Shown in pieces: positions 29,205 to 39,390 of a DNA stretch of 64,000 nt (its first letter is position 1; every line of letters begins with the position of its first letter). Position numbers and translations under genes: made by a program. Origin of the DNA: Alphaproteobacteria bacterium (GTDB lineage Bacteria; Pseudomonadota; Alphaproteobacteria; Acetobacterales; Acetobacteraceae); contig JAFKFI010000060.1 of the NCBI GenBank assembly GCA_017307285.1, forward strand, positions 26,048 to 90,047, read 5' to 3'. The notes below the pieces were generated by a model. That model saw only the letters and a list, made by a program, of their open reading frames with translations, did no database searches and had not been told where the DNA came from.

Positions 29205-30653
29205 TCACTTGGGGCTATCGGGATTAAGTGCAGTGTCGCTCGTCCCCTCCCCGCAATAGCACTGCCGGAACGCATCCGTCCCCACCGCTGACTCGGTGCA
29301 GAAATAGTCCCGGAAGACCGGTTCCGGCGGGCTCTGCTCGCCGTGCTCCAGGTGCCAGAGAGAAGGGTTGGCGACCGGGAAGATCGAGGTCCATAGGGCT
29401 CGGTCGGCGGCGCTGGTGGCGAGGCGGTGGTTCAGCTCGCTGAGGCTCAGCAAGTCGATGCCGCGCAGGTTCCATCTCGCATCGAAGGCGTACTCGATCT
29501 TCCACTCCGGCCGTTCCTTGACGCCGGCCGTCGCGAGGTTCGCGAGGTAGTAGGTATTCCGGTCGAGCAGCCGGCCGGCGGCGTTGTGCTCGATGACCTG
29601 GAAGCCCGGGTTCTGGCTGAAGATCGGACTGATCGCCGGGGTTATCAGAACGAACCCCTCATAGGCGTCGGTCGGGCCGGTCAGGCGGAATTCGTCCATG
29701 TGCGTGTGCCCGGCAAAGCTCGCCAGCACGGTTGCGGCATGGCTGCGCATCAGCTTGTCGAACGCCGCCTGGTATTCCGGGCGCCACATCATCACCGGGG
29801 CGGCCGGGCAGGTGCCATTGTGCAAGGTCGCGTAGGCGTCGGCGCCGGGCGGGATGTGATAGACCACCCAGACCTTGTCGCCCGCCGCTTGCGCCGCGTC
29901 GAGTTGCTCGGAGAGAAAGCGCATGGTCGCCGCGCCCGGGTCGGCATCGGCCTTGCCGCACGCGTTCTTGTAGTTGCGCGAGAAATAGACCGAGTTGACG
30001 ACCACGATCCGCACGTCCGGCACCGTGGGATGCCGCACGCTGTAGTTTCCGGTCGCCGTCCATGATGCGTCGAACCCGTCCGGCGCCCGATTGCCGAGCA
30101 TCCGGCGCACCGTCGGCAGCGTGTCCTTGAGGAACGGGCCGCCTGGCTCGAGCTGGTAGTCGCCGCAAACGTCGTCGTCATTGCCGATGGCGGGAATGAT
30201 CGGCGTCGCCGGGAAGCGGCGCATGATCTCCTGGCCCATAAAGGCCATCGTCTTGCGCACGAAGTCGTGGAACGCGGCGTCGGAATGGTCGGTGGCGCTG
30301 GCGTCGAACTGGGGGCGGAAGTCATGGCCGAGGAAATCGCCCATGATCATGACGAGCGTGGGATGCGGCTCGGCATCGCGCATCGCGTCGAGCGCCGAGC
30401 GGATCAGCGCCCAACCAGGGTCCTTGCCGTAGTGACCCGTCATACGGTCGCTCGTCCGTGCAAAGATCGCCGGCCATTGCTCGGGTTCGGCATGCGCCAG
30501 CGCATCGACCAGCTTCGGATCGTCCATCGGATTGAAATGCGGGTCGCTGAACAGGACGACACGGGACACGGCCCGAAATTCCTGCGCACGCACCGCCGCG
30601 TTCGGCAACAGGGTCGCGAGCAGCGCGCATGCCAGAACCGCCAGCCATCGCAT
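29205..30653 (-). CDS. Secreted metallophosphoesterase, acid sphingomyelinase-like
   Basis: A 482-residue protein with a signal peptide ending at about residue 22 (AVRA). The calcineurin-type metal motifs occur in order: FSDPHF (Asp37, His39), IMGDFLGHD, IPAIGNDDD, VVYHIPPG and FAGHTHMDEF. The spacing and the C-terminal region with paired Cys (FCTES...CYCGEG) resemble acid sphingomyelinase-like phosphodiesterases rather than protein phosphatases. The substrate is unknown. I start at ATG 30653, which overlaps the end of the upstream exporter gene by seven bases, so the pair is translationally coupled. Confidence 0.85.
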   Translation of the reverse strand: MRWLAVLACALLATLLPNAAVRAQEFRAVSRVVLFSDPHFNPMDDPKLVDALAHAEPEQWPAIFARTSDRMTGHYGKDPGWALIRSALDAMRDAEPHPTLVMIMGDFLGHDFRPQFDASATDHSDAAFHDFVRKTMAFMGQEIMRRFPATPIIPAIGNDDDVCGDYQLEPGGPFLKDTLPTVRRMLGNRAPDGFDASWTATGNYSVRHPTVPDVRIVVVNSVYFSRNYKNACGKADADPGAATMRFLSEQLDAAQAAGDKVWVVYHIPPGADAYATLHNGTCPAAPVMMWRPEYQAAFDKLMRSHAATVLASFAGHTHMDEFRLTGPTDAYEGFVLITPAISPIFSQNPGFQVIEHNAAGRLLDRNTYYLANLATAGVKERPEWKIEYAFDARWNLRGIDLLSLSELNHRLATSAADRALWTSIFPVANPSLWHLEHGEQSPPEPVFRDYFCTESAVGTDAFRQCYCGEGTSDTALNPDSPK

Positions 30654-30658
30654 CGGCC

Positions 30659-33600
30659 TCAATCTCCCGTCAGTGCATGCGGCCTCGTCTGCTGCCCGAC
30701 GAGACGCGCGTAGGCGCCCCGACGCGCCAGCAGCTCGGCGTGGCTGCCGCGCTCGACGATGCGGCCGCGGTCGAGCACCAGAATGACATCGGCGTCGCGG
30801 ATGGTCGACAAGCGGTGCGCGATCACCAGCGTCGTGCGCTGCCGCATGAGCTGGTCGAGGGCCGCGCGCACCTGCGCCTCGCTGATCGCGTCGAGATGCG
30901 AGGTCGCCTCGTCGAGCACCAGCACCGGCGCGTCCTTGAGGAAGGCACGGGCGATGGCGACGCGTTGGCGTTGGCCGCCCGAGAGCTGCACACCGCGCTC
31001 GCCAACGCGGGTCGCGAGCCCGTCCGGCAGGGCGGCGATGAAATCGGCCAGCGCCGCCTGCTCGACGGCGCGCGCCAGCGCCGCGGGCGCGGCATCGGGA
31101 TGCGCGAGGCGGATGTTGGCCTCCAGCGTGTCATTGAACAGGTAGGTGTCCTGTGCAACCAGGGCGACGCGGCTGCGCAGCGCGTCGAGCTGCAAGCGGC
31201 GCAAATCGGTCCCGTCGAGCGTCACGGTGCCGTCGTCGGGGTCCCAAAAGCGCAGAAGCAGGCTGGCGACGGTGCTCTTGCCGGCGCCCGAGGCACCGAC
31301 CAGGGCCACGGTGGCGCCCGCTGGGGCGTGGAACGTGAGGCCGTCGAGCGCGCGCGCTGTGCTGCCGGAATAGGCAAAGCGCACCGCGTCGAAGCGGATT
31401 TCCGAGCCGCCGCGAGGCGCGGGCGGGGCGAGCGGGCCATCGGCGATCCGCACCGGCTCGCTCTCCACCACGTGCAGCCGGCGGGTCGAGGCGATGGTGT
31501 CGGCCAGCTGGCGGCTCACCTGGGCGATCTCCGACACCGGCAGGAACGCCGCGATGCCGACCAGCACGAGAAGCGGAAGCATCCCGGCGGCGAGCTGGCC
31601 GGACAGCACGAGCTGCGCGCCCACCGCCGCGATGGCGAGCCCGCCGAGGCTGGTCGCGGCCTCCAACGCGACGGATTGCCGCGACAGGTCGGCGAGCAGC
31701 GCCAGCCGCGCGGCACCGGCGCGGCGGGCAACGTCCATGAAGGCGGTGGCGCGGCGCCCGGCCGCCTGAAAGGCAAGTAGCTCGGAGAGACCCTGGATGG
31801 TCTCAGTGACATGGGCGCCGAGCTGCCCGAGTGCGCCGCGCGCCTCCGCGCCCAGCCGGTCGATCCGCGCCCGGCCACGCAGCGGCGCCAGCAGCGCATA
31901 CGCCAGGAAGGGCAACAGCACGAGGGCGAGCGGCCAGGAGATCGCCGCGAGCACGCCGAGCACGGAGAGCGGCACCAGCACCGCGACGAAGGCCGGGGCG
32001 ACGGTGTGGGCGTAGAAATACTCGATCGTCTCGATGTCCTGCGTCGCCAGCGCCACCAGGTCGCCGGAGCGGCGGCGCAGCAGATAGGCGGGTGCCAGCC
32101 GGTCCAAGGTTGCGAACAGCGCGATCCGCATTTCCGCCAGCAGCCGGTACGCCATGTCGTGCGCCAGCCAGGATTCCAGCCAATGGCACAGCGCGGCGAG
32201 CGGCGCGGCGACGAGCAGTGCCGCGGCGAGCCCGCCGAACGGGTGCGCTGCACGGATCGCGGCGACGATCAGCGCACCAAGCGCGCCGACGCCGATGAAC
32301 GCGGCCACCCGCCCGATGCCGAGCCCGACAACGAGCGCCAGCCGGCCGCGCCAGGGACGGATGAAGCCGGCCAAGGTGGCGATGGTCTGCCGCCAGCCAA
32401 CGGTGGCGGCGTCGGTATCGATCTCCTGTCGCGGCGGCCCGGTCTCCGCTGTGTCCGGCTCCGGACGCGAACCGAACGTCGCGCCGGCGGGCACCGTAGT
32501 CGTGGCGGCGGATTCGAGGCTCTGCGCGCCCATGAGGCGGCGGTAGAGTCCGCCCGCGCGCATCAGCTCGGCGTGGCGGCCGCTCTCGGCAACGCGGCCG
32601 CGATCCAGCACCAGGATGCGGTCGGCGCCGATCACGCTGGACAGCCGATGGGCCAGGATCAGCGTCGTGCGGCCCTGCATCAGCCGGTCGAGCGCCTGCT
32701 GGATCGCCGCCTCGTTCTCCGCATCGACCGCCGACAGCGCCTCGTCGAGAACCAGGATCGGCGCGTCGCGCAGCAGGGCGCGGGCGATGGCGAGGCGCTG
32801 GCGCTGGCCGCCCGAGAGACGCGCGCCGCGTTCTCCAATCACGGTGCAATAGCCCTCGGGCAACGCCATGATGAACTCGTGCGCGTTCGCGGCACGGGCG
32901 GCTTCGTGCAGCTCGGCCTCGCTGGCGTCGGGGCGGCCGAGGCGCAGATTCTCTTCCACTGTGCCGTGAAACAGCGTGGAGTCCTGAGCCACGACGGCGA
33001 TGCGGGCGCGCAGCGCGTTGGGGTCGAGCGCGCCGATCTCGACGCCGCCGATACGGATGGCCCCCGATTGCGCCGCGTGCTCGCGCAGCAACAGCCGCAC
33101 GATAGAGGACTTGCCCGCGCCGCTCGCGCCAACGACGCCGACCTGCTCGCCGGCCGCCAGGGAAAAACTCAGCCCCTCATGCGCCGGGCGGCGGGTACCG
33201 GGATAGGCGAAGCGGACGTTCTCGAAGGCGATGGTCGGGGCTAGCTCCGCCGGGCTCGCCGTCCCGCCGGCGGGCAGCGACGGCGTGGCGTCGAGCAGCG
33301 CATGGATGCCAGCCGCCGCCGATTGGCCGAGCATTCCCTGGTGCAGGATGCCCCTGAGATCGCGCAATGGCCGGAAAATCTCCGTCCCGGCCATCAGCAC
33401 GATCAGCAACGCAGCCAGGCTCATCTCGCCATGCGTCACCCGCCAGGCGCCGAGCAGCAGGGCAAGCGCCGCGCCCAAGGCGGTGCCGAGATCGACGATC
33501 CCGCGGGTCGCCACGCTGGTCGCGAGCACCCAGAAGGTCTGGTCGGACAGCGCCCGTGCGCGCGCCGCGAGCCGCCGACCATAGGCGCCGCTCTGGCCGA

Positions 33601-34231
33601 ACGCCTTCAAGGTCGGCAGGCCCTGCACCGCGTCGAGGAACTCCTCGCCGAACGCCTTGAAGGCGCCGGAGCGGGCAAGGCTGGCGCGGCGCTCGCGCAT
33701 CTGCACCGCCATCGGCCCGACCAGCGCCAGCAGCGCCGCGGCGAGCAGGACGAAGGCGACCGGCCAGTCCCAGATCGCGACGAAGGCGAAGATGGCGAAA
33801 GGCGCACACAACGAGATTGCGAGCTGCGGCACATACTGGCCGAAGAAGCTTTGCAGCTGCTCGACGCCGTCCACCATCGACAGCATCACGCCACCGGTGC
33901 GCTCGGCGGCGAACCAGGCCGGGCCGAGGGCGACAACCCGCTCGTGCAGCCGCGCCCGCAGCACCGCCTGCACCCGCGTCGCAGTGCGATGCGCGATCAG
34001 AGTGCGCGCGTGGTCGAGGGCGGCGCGCAGCAGGATGCTGCCGATCGCGCCCAGGATCGGCGGCAGCTGCTCGCCGAACGGGGCGCCGCGAAACGCCAGT
34101 GCCAGGACCAGGCCGAGAAAGGCGAAGCGCGCGATCCCCGCAGCGAGCGCCAGCAGCCCGAGCACCACGCCCAGCGCCATCCGACCGCGCAGGCCCCGCG
34201 TCAGCTCCCAGAGGCGGCGATCAAAATACAT
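30659..34231 (-). CDS. Fused two-half ABC exporter, CydDC-type
   Basis: An 1190-residue protein with order membrane domain (about 15-300), ATPase (about 335-565), a linker near 570-605, a second membrane domain (about 615-905) and a second ATPase (about 945-1180). Walker A motifs lie at 368-375 and 978-985 and both LSGGQ signatures are intact. The N-terminal half opens like CydD (YFDRRLWELTRGLRG) and the second half has CydC-like features (AMTQDIET-like LATQDIETIEYFY). CydDC exports cysteine/glutathione to the periplasm for cytochrome maturation and bd oxidase. It is normally two genes; here one polypeptide. Assignment to CydDC is likely but not certain. Confidence 0.8.
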   Translation of the reverse strand: MYFDRRLWELTRGLRGRMALGVVLGLLALAAGIARFAFLGLVLALAFRGAPFGEQLPPILGAIGSILLRAALDHARTLIAHRTATRVQAVLRARLHERVVALGPAWFAAERTGGVMLSMVDGVEQLQSFFGQYVPQLAISLCAPFAIFAFVAIWDWPVAFVLLAAALLALVGPMAVQMRERRASLARSGAFKAFGEEFLDAVQGLPTLKAFGQSGAYGRRLAARARALSDQTFWVLATSVATRGIVDLGTALGAALALLLGAWRVTHGEMSLAALLIVLMAGTEIFRPLRDLRGILHQGMLGQSAAAGIHALLDATPSLPAGGTASPAELAPTIAFENVRFAYPGTRRPAHEGLSFSLAAGEQVGVVGASGAGKSSIVRLLLREHAAQSGAIRIGGVEIGALDPNALRARIAVVAQDSTLFHGTVEENLRLGRPDASEAELHEAARAANAHEFIMALPEGYCTVIGERGARLSGGQRQRLAIARALLRDAPILVLDEALSAVDAENEAAIQQALDRLMQGRTTLILAHRLSSVIGADRILVLDRGRVAESGRHAELMRAGGLYRRLMGAQSLESAATTTVPAGATFGSRPEPDTAETGPPRQEIDTDAATVGWRQTIATLAGFIRPWRGRLALVVGLGIGRVAAFIGVGALGALIVAAIRAAHPFGGLAAALLVAAPLAALCHWLESWLAHDMAYRLLAEMRIALFATLDRLAPAYLLRRRSGDLVALATQDIETIEYFYAHTVAPAFVAVLVPLSVLGVLAAISWPLALVLLPFLAYALLAPLRGRARIDRLGAEARGALGQLGAHVTETIQGLSELLAFQAAGRRATAFMDVARRAGAARLALLADLSRQSVALEAATSLGGLAIAAVGAQLVLSGQLAAGMLPLLVLVGIAAFLPVSEIAQVSRQLADTIASTRRLHVVESEPVRIADGPLAPPAPRGGSEIRFDAVRFAYSGSTARALDGLTFHAPAGATVALVGASGAGKSTVASLLLRFWDPDDGTVTLDGTDLRRLQLDALRSRVALVAQDTYLFNDTLEANIRLAHPDAAPAALARAVEQAALADFIAALPDGLATRVGERGVQLSGGQRQRVAIARAFLKDAPVLVLDEATSHLDAISEAQVRAALDQLMRQRTTLVIAHRLSTIRDADVILVLDRGRIVERGSHAELLARRGAYARLVGQQTRPHALTGD

Positions 34232-34287
34232 CCACTCGCTCCCGGCCGTCGGGAGGGATCATCCACGCTTGTCGGCGGTTGGGGAAC

Positions 34288-35292
34288 CTACCCGTGCACC
34301 GGCTGCTCGCTATCGAGATGCGCCATCTGGGCCGCGTCGTAGCGGTCCCCGGCGGCGGCGCCCTTGGGAACGGCGCGCTCGATTTCCACCAGCTCCGGCG
34401 GGGCCAGCGCTACATCGAGCGCGCCGAGGGCCTCCATCAACCGATCGCGCCGGCGCGCGCCCACGAGCGGCACGATGTCCTCACCCCGCCCCGCCACCCA
34501 GGCGATGGCGAGCTGTGCGACGCTGACGCCCTTGGCTTCGGCGATCCGCCGCAGCGCCGAGACGAGGGCGAGGTTGCGGTCGACGTTCTCAGACTGGAAG
34601 CGGGGGCTCAGCGCGCGGAAATCCCCGGGACCGGCCGCCTCCTTGCGCCAATGCCCGCTGATCAGCCCCCGAGACAGGACCCCATACGCCGTTATGCCGA
34701 TACCGAGTTCCCGGCAGGTTGCCAAAATCCCGTCCTCGATGCCGCGTGAGATCAGCGAGTACTCGATCTGCAGATCGCAGATCGGGTGCACGGCAGCGGC
34801 CCGGCGGATCGTCTCGGAGCCGACCTCCGACAGCCCGATGTGGCGCACATAACCCGCCCGGACCATCTCGGCGATCGCGCCGATGGTCTCCTCGATGGGC
34901 ACAGCCGGATCGAGGCGGGCGGGGCGATAGATGTCGATATGGTCGAGCCCAAGCCGTTGCAGCGAATAGGCGAGGAAGTTCCTCATCGCGGCGGGCCGAG
35001 TATCGCTGCCCGACCAGCCGCCGGCCGGGTCGCGCAGCGCGCCGAACTTGACGCTGACGAGAACGCCGTCCCGCTTGGCGCCCTTCAACGCCTCGGCGAT
35101 CAGCAGTTCGTTGTGACCCATGCCGTAGAAATCGCCGGTGTCGAGCAACGTGATTCCGGCGTCGAGGGCGGCGTGGATCGTCGCGATGCTCTCCGCCCGG
35201 TCCGCCGGCCCGTACATGCCCGACATGCCCATGCAGCCGAGGCCGATGGCCGAGACGCGCGGCCCCGTCGTGCCAAGCTGACGATGCTGCAT
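34288..35292 (-). CDS. Aldo/keto reductase
   Basis: A 334-residue NADPH-dependent oxidoreductase. It opens [25 protein letters not shown], with the catalytic tetrad visible in [14 protein letters not shown] (Asp, Tyr) and VSVKFG (Lys). The usual His position reads YRPARLD rather than the canonical YxHRxD, so the fourth tetrad residue (His) appears replaced. This is noteworthy but may still allow activity. The ATG at 35292 is preferred to the upstream GTG at 35301. Confidence 0.87.
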   Translation of the reverse strand: MQHRQLGTTGPRVSAIGLGCMGMSGMYGPADRAESIATIHAALDAGITLLDTGDFYGMGHNELLIAEALKGAKRDGVLVSVKFGALRDPAGGWSGSDTRPAAMRNFLAYSLQRLGLDHIDIYRPARLDPAVPIEETIGAIAEMVRAGYVRHIGLSEVGSETIRRAAAVHPICDLQIEYSLISRGIEDGILATCRELGIGITAYGVLSRGLISGHWRKEAAGPGDFRALSPRFQSENVDRNLALVSALRRIAEAKGVSVAQLAIAWVAGRGEDIVPLVGARRRDRLMEALGALDVALAPPELVEIERAVPKGAAAGDRYDAAQMAHLDSEQPVHG

Positions 35293-35366
35293 ATGCCCCA
35301 CTCCCTCTCACCGATAACCGCAGCCGAATATGGGCGGGGATTGCGCGTGCGATAGGCTCCGCCCGA

Positions 35367-36428
35367 TCAGACCGTCACCTCGCGCGACGCGATCTCGTAG
35401 CGGAAACGCGCCGGGTCGAGGCAGTTCGGCTCGCCCGTTGCGGTGAAGGCGCACGGATACATCAGGAACGCGAAATTCGTTCTCTGGTGCTCCCCGGCGC
35501 CGGGCAGCACGATGTCGGTGGCGCTGTTGTAGCCGACCCAGTTCATCTCCCACGCGCCGAACAGATCGTCGCGCAGGGCGCGAACCTCTGGGCTGTCCAA
35601 GGCCAGCTTCTGCTCGAGAACGACCTTCCGCACGTCGGCGGGATCGACCGGGAACCAGCCGACGCCATCGAGATAGACCTCCGACCGGCAATGTTGCGCC
35701 TTGGAGATGGTGCCGCTCGCGCCAAGTGACGGGAACCGCCGGGAGGCGGCGACGCGGATGCCGTAGACGTCGCGCGCCGGAAAGCCCGCCGCGCGGGCAA
35801 GGCCGGTCATCAGCCCGTTGATGTCGGCGCACTTGCCGGAGAGATGGCCACTCTCCAGCATCGCCTTGATGTCGCCGAGCCCGCAGCCCGGTGTTGCCGG
35901 ATCGCGCGAGGTGTTGTCCACCACCCAGTCATAGATCGCCCGCAGCCGGGCGCGCGGATCGGACTTGCCAGCGACGATACGCTCCGCGGTGGCGTGCACG
36001 ATGCCGTCGGTCGGCGCGCTCTCGGTCGGCTGCAGCCAGAATCGCCGCTCCGCCTGGGTGACGGGCAACACGCGGTCGGCGCCGTCGCGATCGCGCGTGG
36101 CGACGGTCTGCACGACTTCCACCGTCTTGGGTACGTCGGATGCGCAATTCCAATCGACCCGCAGGATGTCCGCGCCATATGTCGCATCGGCCACGACGGC
36201 AGTCTGCCCCGTGCTCCCCGAACGCAGACCGAGCCCGGCCTGATAGCCGCCCGCGGTCTGCGCCAGCGGCAGCCAGAGCTGCGCCGCGCCCGGCGCATCC
36301 AACAGCGTGACGCGGGTGGTGATCTCGAAACGGCGCCATCCCGGCGGCGTCTCGCCGCGCGCGGCACGGGGTAGCACGCCGCCGGCCAGGGATAGGGCGG
36401 CGGCGGACAGGAATGCACGTCGGTCCAT
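35367..36428 (-). CDS. Transglutaminase-like domain protein, exported
   Basis: A 353-residue protein. MDRRAFLSAAALSLAGG is a Tat-like leader. The transglutaminase core (about 180-275) shows the Cys-His-Asp triad in SGKCADINGLM, AQHCRSEVYLD and FPVDPADVR. Bacterial members of this superfamily are usually cysteine peptidases or of unknown activity. It follows the amidohydrolase gene on the same strand with a 55-base gap, so the two may be co-transcribed. Confidence 0.82.
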   Translation of the reverse strand: MDRRAFLSAAALSLAGGVLPRAARGETPPGWRRFEITTRVTLLDAPGAAQLWLPLAQTAGGYQAGLGLRSGSTGQTAVVADATYGADILRVDWNCASDVPKTVEVVQTVATRDRDGADRVLPVTQAERRFWLQPTESAPTDGIVHATAERIVAGKSDPRARLRAIYDWVVDNTSRDPATPGCGLGDIKAMLESGHLSGKCADINGLMTGLARAAGFPARDVYGIRVAASRRFPSLGASGTISKAQHCRSEVYLDGVGWFPVDPADVRKVVLEQKLALDSPEVRALRDDLFGAWEMNWVGYNSATDIVLPGAGEHQRTNFAFLMYPCAFTATGEPNCLDPARFRYEIASREVTV

Positions 36429-36483
36429 GTGGGTGACTCGTCGGAGAGCCGGGCGACGCGCACGGCGCCGCCCGGACAGGCGC

Positions 36484-37632
36484 TCAGTTGGTCAGATTGT
36501 AGAATTTCGCCGCGTTGTCGCAGGTGATCTTGCGAACATCGTCGGCCGACAATCCCTTGAACTGCTCGTCGATATACTTGCTCGATTCCGGCCAGATCCC
36601 GTCGGTATGCGGGTAGTCGGAGCCCCACATCAGCGTATCGACCGTCATCAGGTTGTTGACGTTGAGCAGCTTCGGCCCGATCGGGTCGAACTGGAAGGTC
36701 GCCTTGCACTGGCGCTGCCAATACTCGCTCGGCTTCAGCTTCATCAGGTCGCGGAAGCGGTCCTCGAACTCGAAATCCATGCGGTCGAGCGCATAGGGAA
36801 TCCAGCCGATGCCGCTCTCGCCGAACGACACGCGCAGGCGCGGATAGCGCTCGAACACGCCCGCACCCATCATCGCCGCAAGAATGTGGATCAGCCCCAT
36901 CTGGAACGCCGAGACGCCGGTGAACATCGCGGCGCGGCGCAGGCGCGGCTCGGTCATCTCCCGCGCGCGCGGCGGCGTCGTCGGGAAGGTGTGGAAATGC
37001 AGCGGCAGCTGCACGTCGTCCACCGCCTTCCACAGCGGCTCCCAGCACGGGTGCCACATCGGCTCCATGTCCCACGAGCAGGAGAGTTCGAGCCCGCGCA
37101 GCCCCATCTTGGCGCAGCGATAGATCTCCGCGACGGCCCAATCGACATCGCCATACGGCAGGCAGGCGAGGCCGATATGGCGGTCGGGATAGTGGCTGCA
37201 GAAATCCTTCAGCCAATCGTTATAGATCCTGAACATCTCCGCCGCCGCCTCGTGGTCCTGCAGTTTCGAGGCGGAGCCGAGGATGCCGAAGATCACCTCG
37301 GCATCGACGCCGTCGCGGTCCATGTCCTTCGCGCGGAGATGCGGGTCGCTGACCCGGCGGATGTCTTTCTGGCCGTCAGCGAAGAGGCCGGTCTCGGCCA
37401 TGATGTCGACGCGGCGATTCTGCCCTGGCACCAGCTTGGCACCGCTCGGGCCGACGCCGTTCTTGAGGCCGAAATTGGCGCCATTCTTTGTCACCCACAT
37501 CGGCCCGTCCGGCCCGTCGGTGACGTAAGGCATGCGGTCCTTCAGCTCGCGCGACGCTTGCGACGTGAAAAGGTCCGGCGGCATCCACGGCATATCGAGA
37601 TGGCAGTCAGCCGAAATCCGGTTGTAGCGCAT
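36484..37632 (-). CDS. Amidohydrolase-related metal-dependent hydrolase
   Basis: A 382-residue TIM-barrel enzyme of the amidohydrolase-2 type, which includes decarboxylases such as ACMSD. It has the N-terminal ISADCHLD, the central LPLHFHTFP, VSFGESGIGWIPYALDRMD, and the C-terminal MWGSDYPHTDGIWPES with the conserved metal Asp. The first metal site reads DCHLD rather than DxHxH, seen in some members. Substrate unknown; homologues often lie in aromatic or terpenoid catabolic loci. Confidence 0.85.
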   Translation of the reverse strand: MRYNRISADCHLDMPWMPPDLFTSQASRELKDRMPYVTDGPDGPMWVTKNGANFGLKNGVGPSGAKLVPGQNRRVDIMAETGLFADGQKDIRRVSDPHLRAKDMDRDGVDAEVIFGILGSASKLQDHEAAAEMFRIYNDWLKDFCSHYPDRHIGLACLPYGDVDWAVAEIYRCAKMGLRGLELSCSWDMEPMWHPCWEPLWKAVDDVQLPLHFHTFPTTPPRAREMTEPRLRRAAMFTGVSAFQMGLIHILAAMMGAGVFERYPRLRVSFGESGIGWIPYALDRMDFEFEDRFRDLMKLKPSEYWQRQCKATFQFDPIGPKLLNVNNLMTVDTLMWGSDYPHTDGIWPESSKYIDEQFKGLSADDVRKITCDNAAKFYNLTN

Positions 37633-37743
37633 GGAAGTTTCCCCTCTTGCGTCAGTCCACCTTCAGCCTGGTTCGCTTGAGGAGACAGCTTCCCCCCGCA
37701 ATCCTCGGCTGGCAAGCGCGCGTCAGGGAAGCCCGGCGCGAGG

Positions 37744-39276
37744 TCAGAACACGATATTGGTCCGCAACCCGAACACCGCCTCGTTACTCACCCGCCGCGT
37801 GGGTTCGTTCGGGTTGGGGATCCCTCCGGCCGGCGTGAAGAAATACTGGAAGTCGGGCTGCAGGGTCAGCCACGGCGCGGCCTGGTACTGATATGTGACT
37901 TCGATGAACGTCTCCGCCCCACGCTCCGGAAAAGGCACCCCCGTTTGGAACGCTGTGTCCTTGTCGAACCTGCGGGCGTTGCCGCTGATATTGGCGATGC
38001 CGAATCCGACGCCAAACGAATCGTTGTCGCGACCAGGCAGCGGCGCCTTTAGCACGATGCCGGCATTGACGGCGAAATCGACCAGGTTGCGGTCGCCAGG
38101 AGCGCCCATCATGCGGGCGAACACGCCGACGGATGGCGGGCTGTCCGCGCTCGGTCGCCAGACCGTCTGGTCGACCACGCCGTAGATCGCATAGTTGTTC
38201 CGCCGCATCAGCGGGTCGCCGCTGCTCAGCGGATCGGCGAGCGAGACGTGATCGGCGTCAAATCGTTGGTCCGGGAAGGAGGCAGTGTCGAACCAGGCGC
38301 CGAGTTTGTAGGTGCCGGGCAGGCCGGTCGGCGGATTGGCCTTGTCCGTCCCGCCCTCGACGGGCTGATTGATCGCGTATTGCACCTCGGCAATGAACAG
38401 CGCCCCGGTGCGCATATTGAATTTGGTGCCCGACTGGGCCGCCCCGCGTACTTGGGAATCGTCGTCGAACGGACCGCCCGGCGGGTTGTCGTTGAACACG
38501 CCGGCGAGGATCGTGAGGCCCTCCATCGGCCTTGCACGAAAGCGCACGCCGAGCGAGGCGAGCGGATAGGCCGGCCCACCGGCATAGAGATTGACCGCCG
38601 GCAATACCGACCAGCCCATCGCAGCGTTGATGAACAGGCTGCTGTAGGAGCTCAGCGTGAACTCCTGGTCGACGCTCTGCTGCCCGATCTTCACGTCGAA
38701 GCGCCCATCCGAGAACGCCTGCTGGTACCACAATTCCCATAGCCGCGTGGACCGCGTCGCCTCGATGCCGCTGGCGGCCTGCAAGGTGAGGAGGTTGTCC
38801 GCGGTCAGGCTGCGGCCGTGGATCTGCAAGGCGCTGACGTTGAACGTGCCGCCCTTCCAGCCGAACGCCTTCTCGGTATCCACGCCGAGGCTCATCAGCG
38901 TCAGGCCGTCATACGCGACACCCTGATTCACGCCCCCCGTGGCATTGCCGAACACCTCGCTGGTCTCCTGCAGCCCGAGCGAGACGCCGTGCTCCGCAAG
39001 GAACGGCCGCAGACCGCCCATATCGCCGAGCAGGTTGTCCCGCTCCATCAACCCGCCCATGAAGCCTTGATTCTCGCTGGTCGGCCCCGGGGTCGGCGAC
39101 TGCTGCTGGGCCGGCGCGTCGGGAGGCGCGGCCGGCTGCGCGATGGCGCTTTCGGGCAAGCTCCCGGCCAGGCATGTGCCAGCAGCGAGCACGACAATTG
39201 AACGGCGATATTGTCGGCGCGACGCGGTGGATGTCGGCGCCGCTTTTCGGCCCCCTCTTTCGATCGACGGCCGCAT
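37744..39276 (-). CDS. OprB-family carbohydrate-selective porin
   Basis: A 510-residue outer-membrane protein. The signal peptide ends near ESAIAQ, followed by a Pro/Gln-rich linker, then GLRPFLAEHGVSLGLQETSEVFGN and repeated amphipathic strands ending in NIVF, a terminal Phe as required for barrel insertion. The motifs FDVKIGQQSVDQEF and TYQYQAAPWLTLQPDFQYFF are typical of OprB, which admits sugars. ATG 39276 has GAGGAG about nine bases upstream and is preferred to TTG 39294. Confidence 0.9.
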   Translation of the reverse strand: MRPSIERGGRKAAPTSTASRRQYRRSIVVLAAGTCLAGSLPESAIAQPAAPPDAPAQQQSPTPGPTSENQGFMGGLMERDNLLGDMGGLRPFLAEHGVSLGLQETSEVFGNATGGVNQGVAYDGLTLMSLGVDTEKAFGWKGGTFNVSALQIHGRSLTADNLLTLQAASGIEATRSTRLWELWYQQAFSDGRFDVKIGQQSVDQEFTLSSYSSLFINAAMGWSVLPAVNLYAGGPAYPLASLGVRFRARPMEGLTILAGVFNDNPPGGPFDDDSQVRGAAQSGTKFNMRTGALFIAEVQYAINQPVEGGTDKANPPTGLPGTYKLGAWFDTASFPDQRFDADHVSLADPLSSGDPLMRRNNYAIYGVVDQTVWRPSADSPPSVGVFARMMGAPGDRNLVDFAVNAGIVLKAPLPGRDNDSFGVGFGIANISGNARRFDKDTAFQTGVPFPERGAETFIEVTYQYQAAPWLTLQPDFQYFFTPAGGIPNPNEPTRRVSNEAVFGLRTNIVF

Positions 39277-39390
39277 CGGCGCCACTCCTCGCAAGCTCGG
39301 CGGTGTTCGTTGGCGCGTTCCCTAGCGGGCAAGCGGGGGTCGGTCAATGCAAACGAGAACAAGTCGCAAACTCAGCTGAAACGTGTGGGA

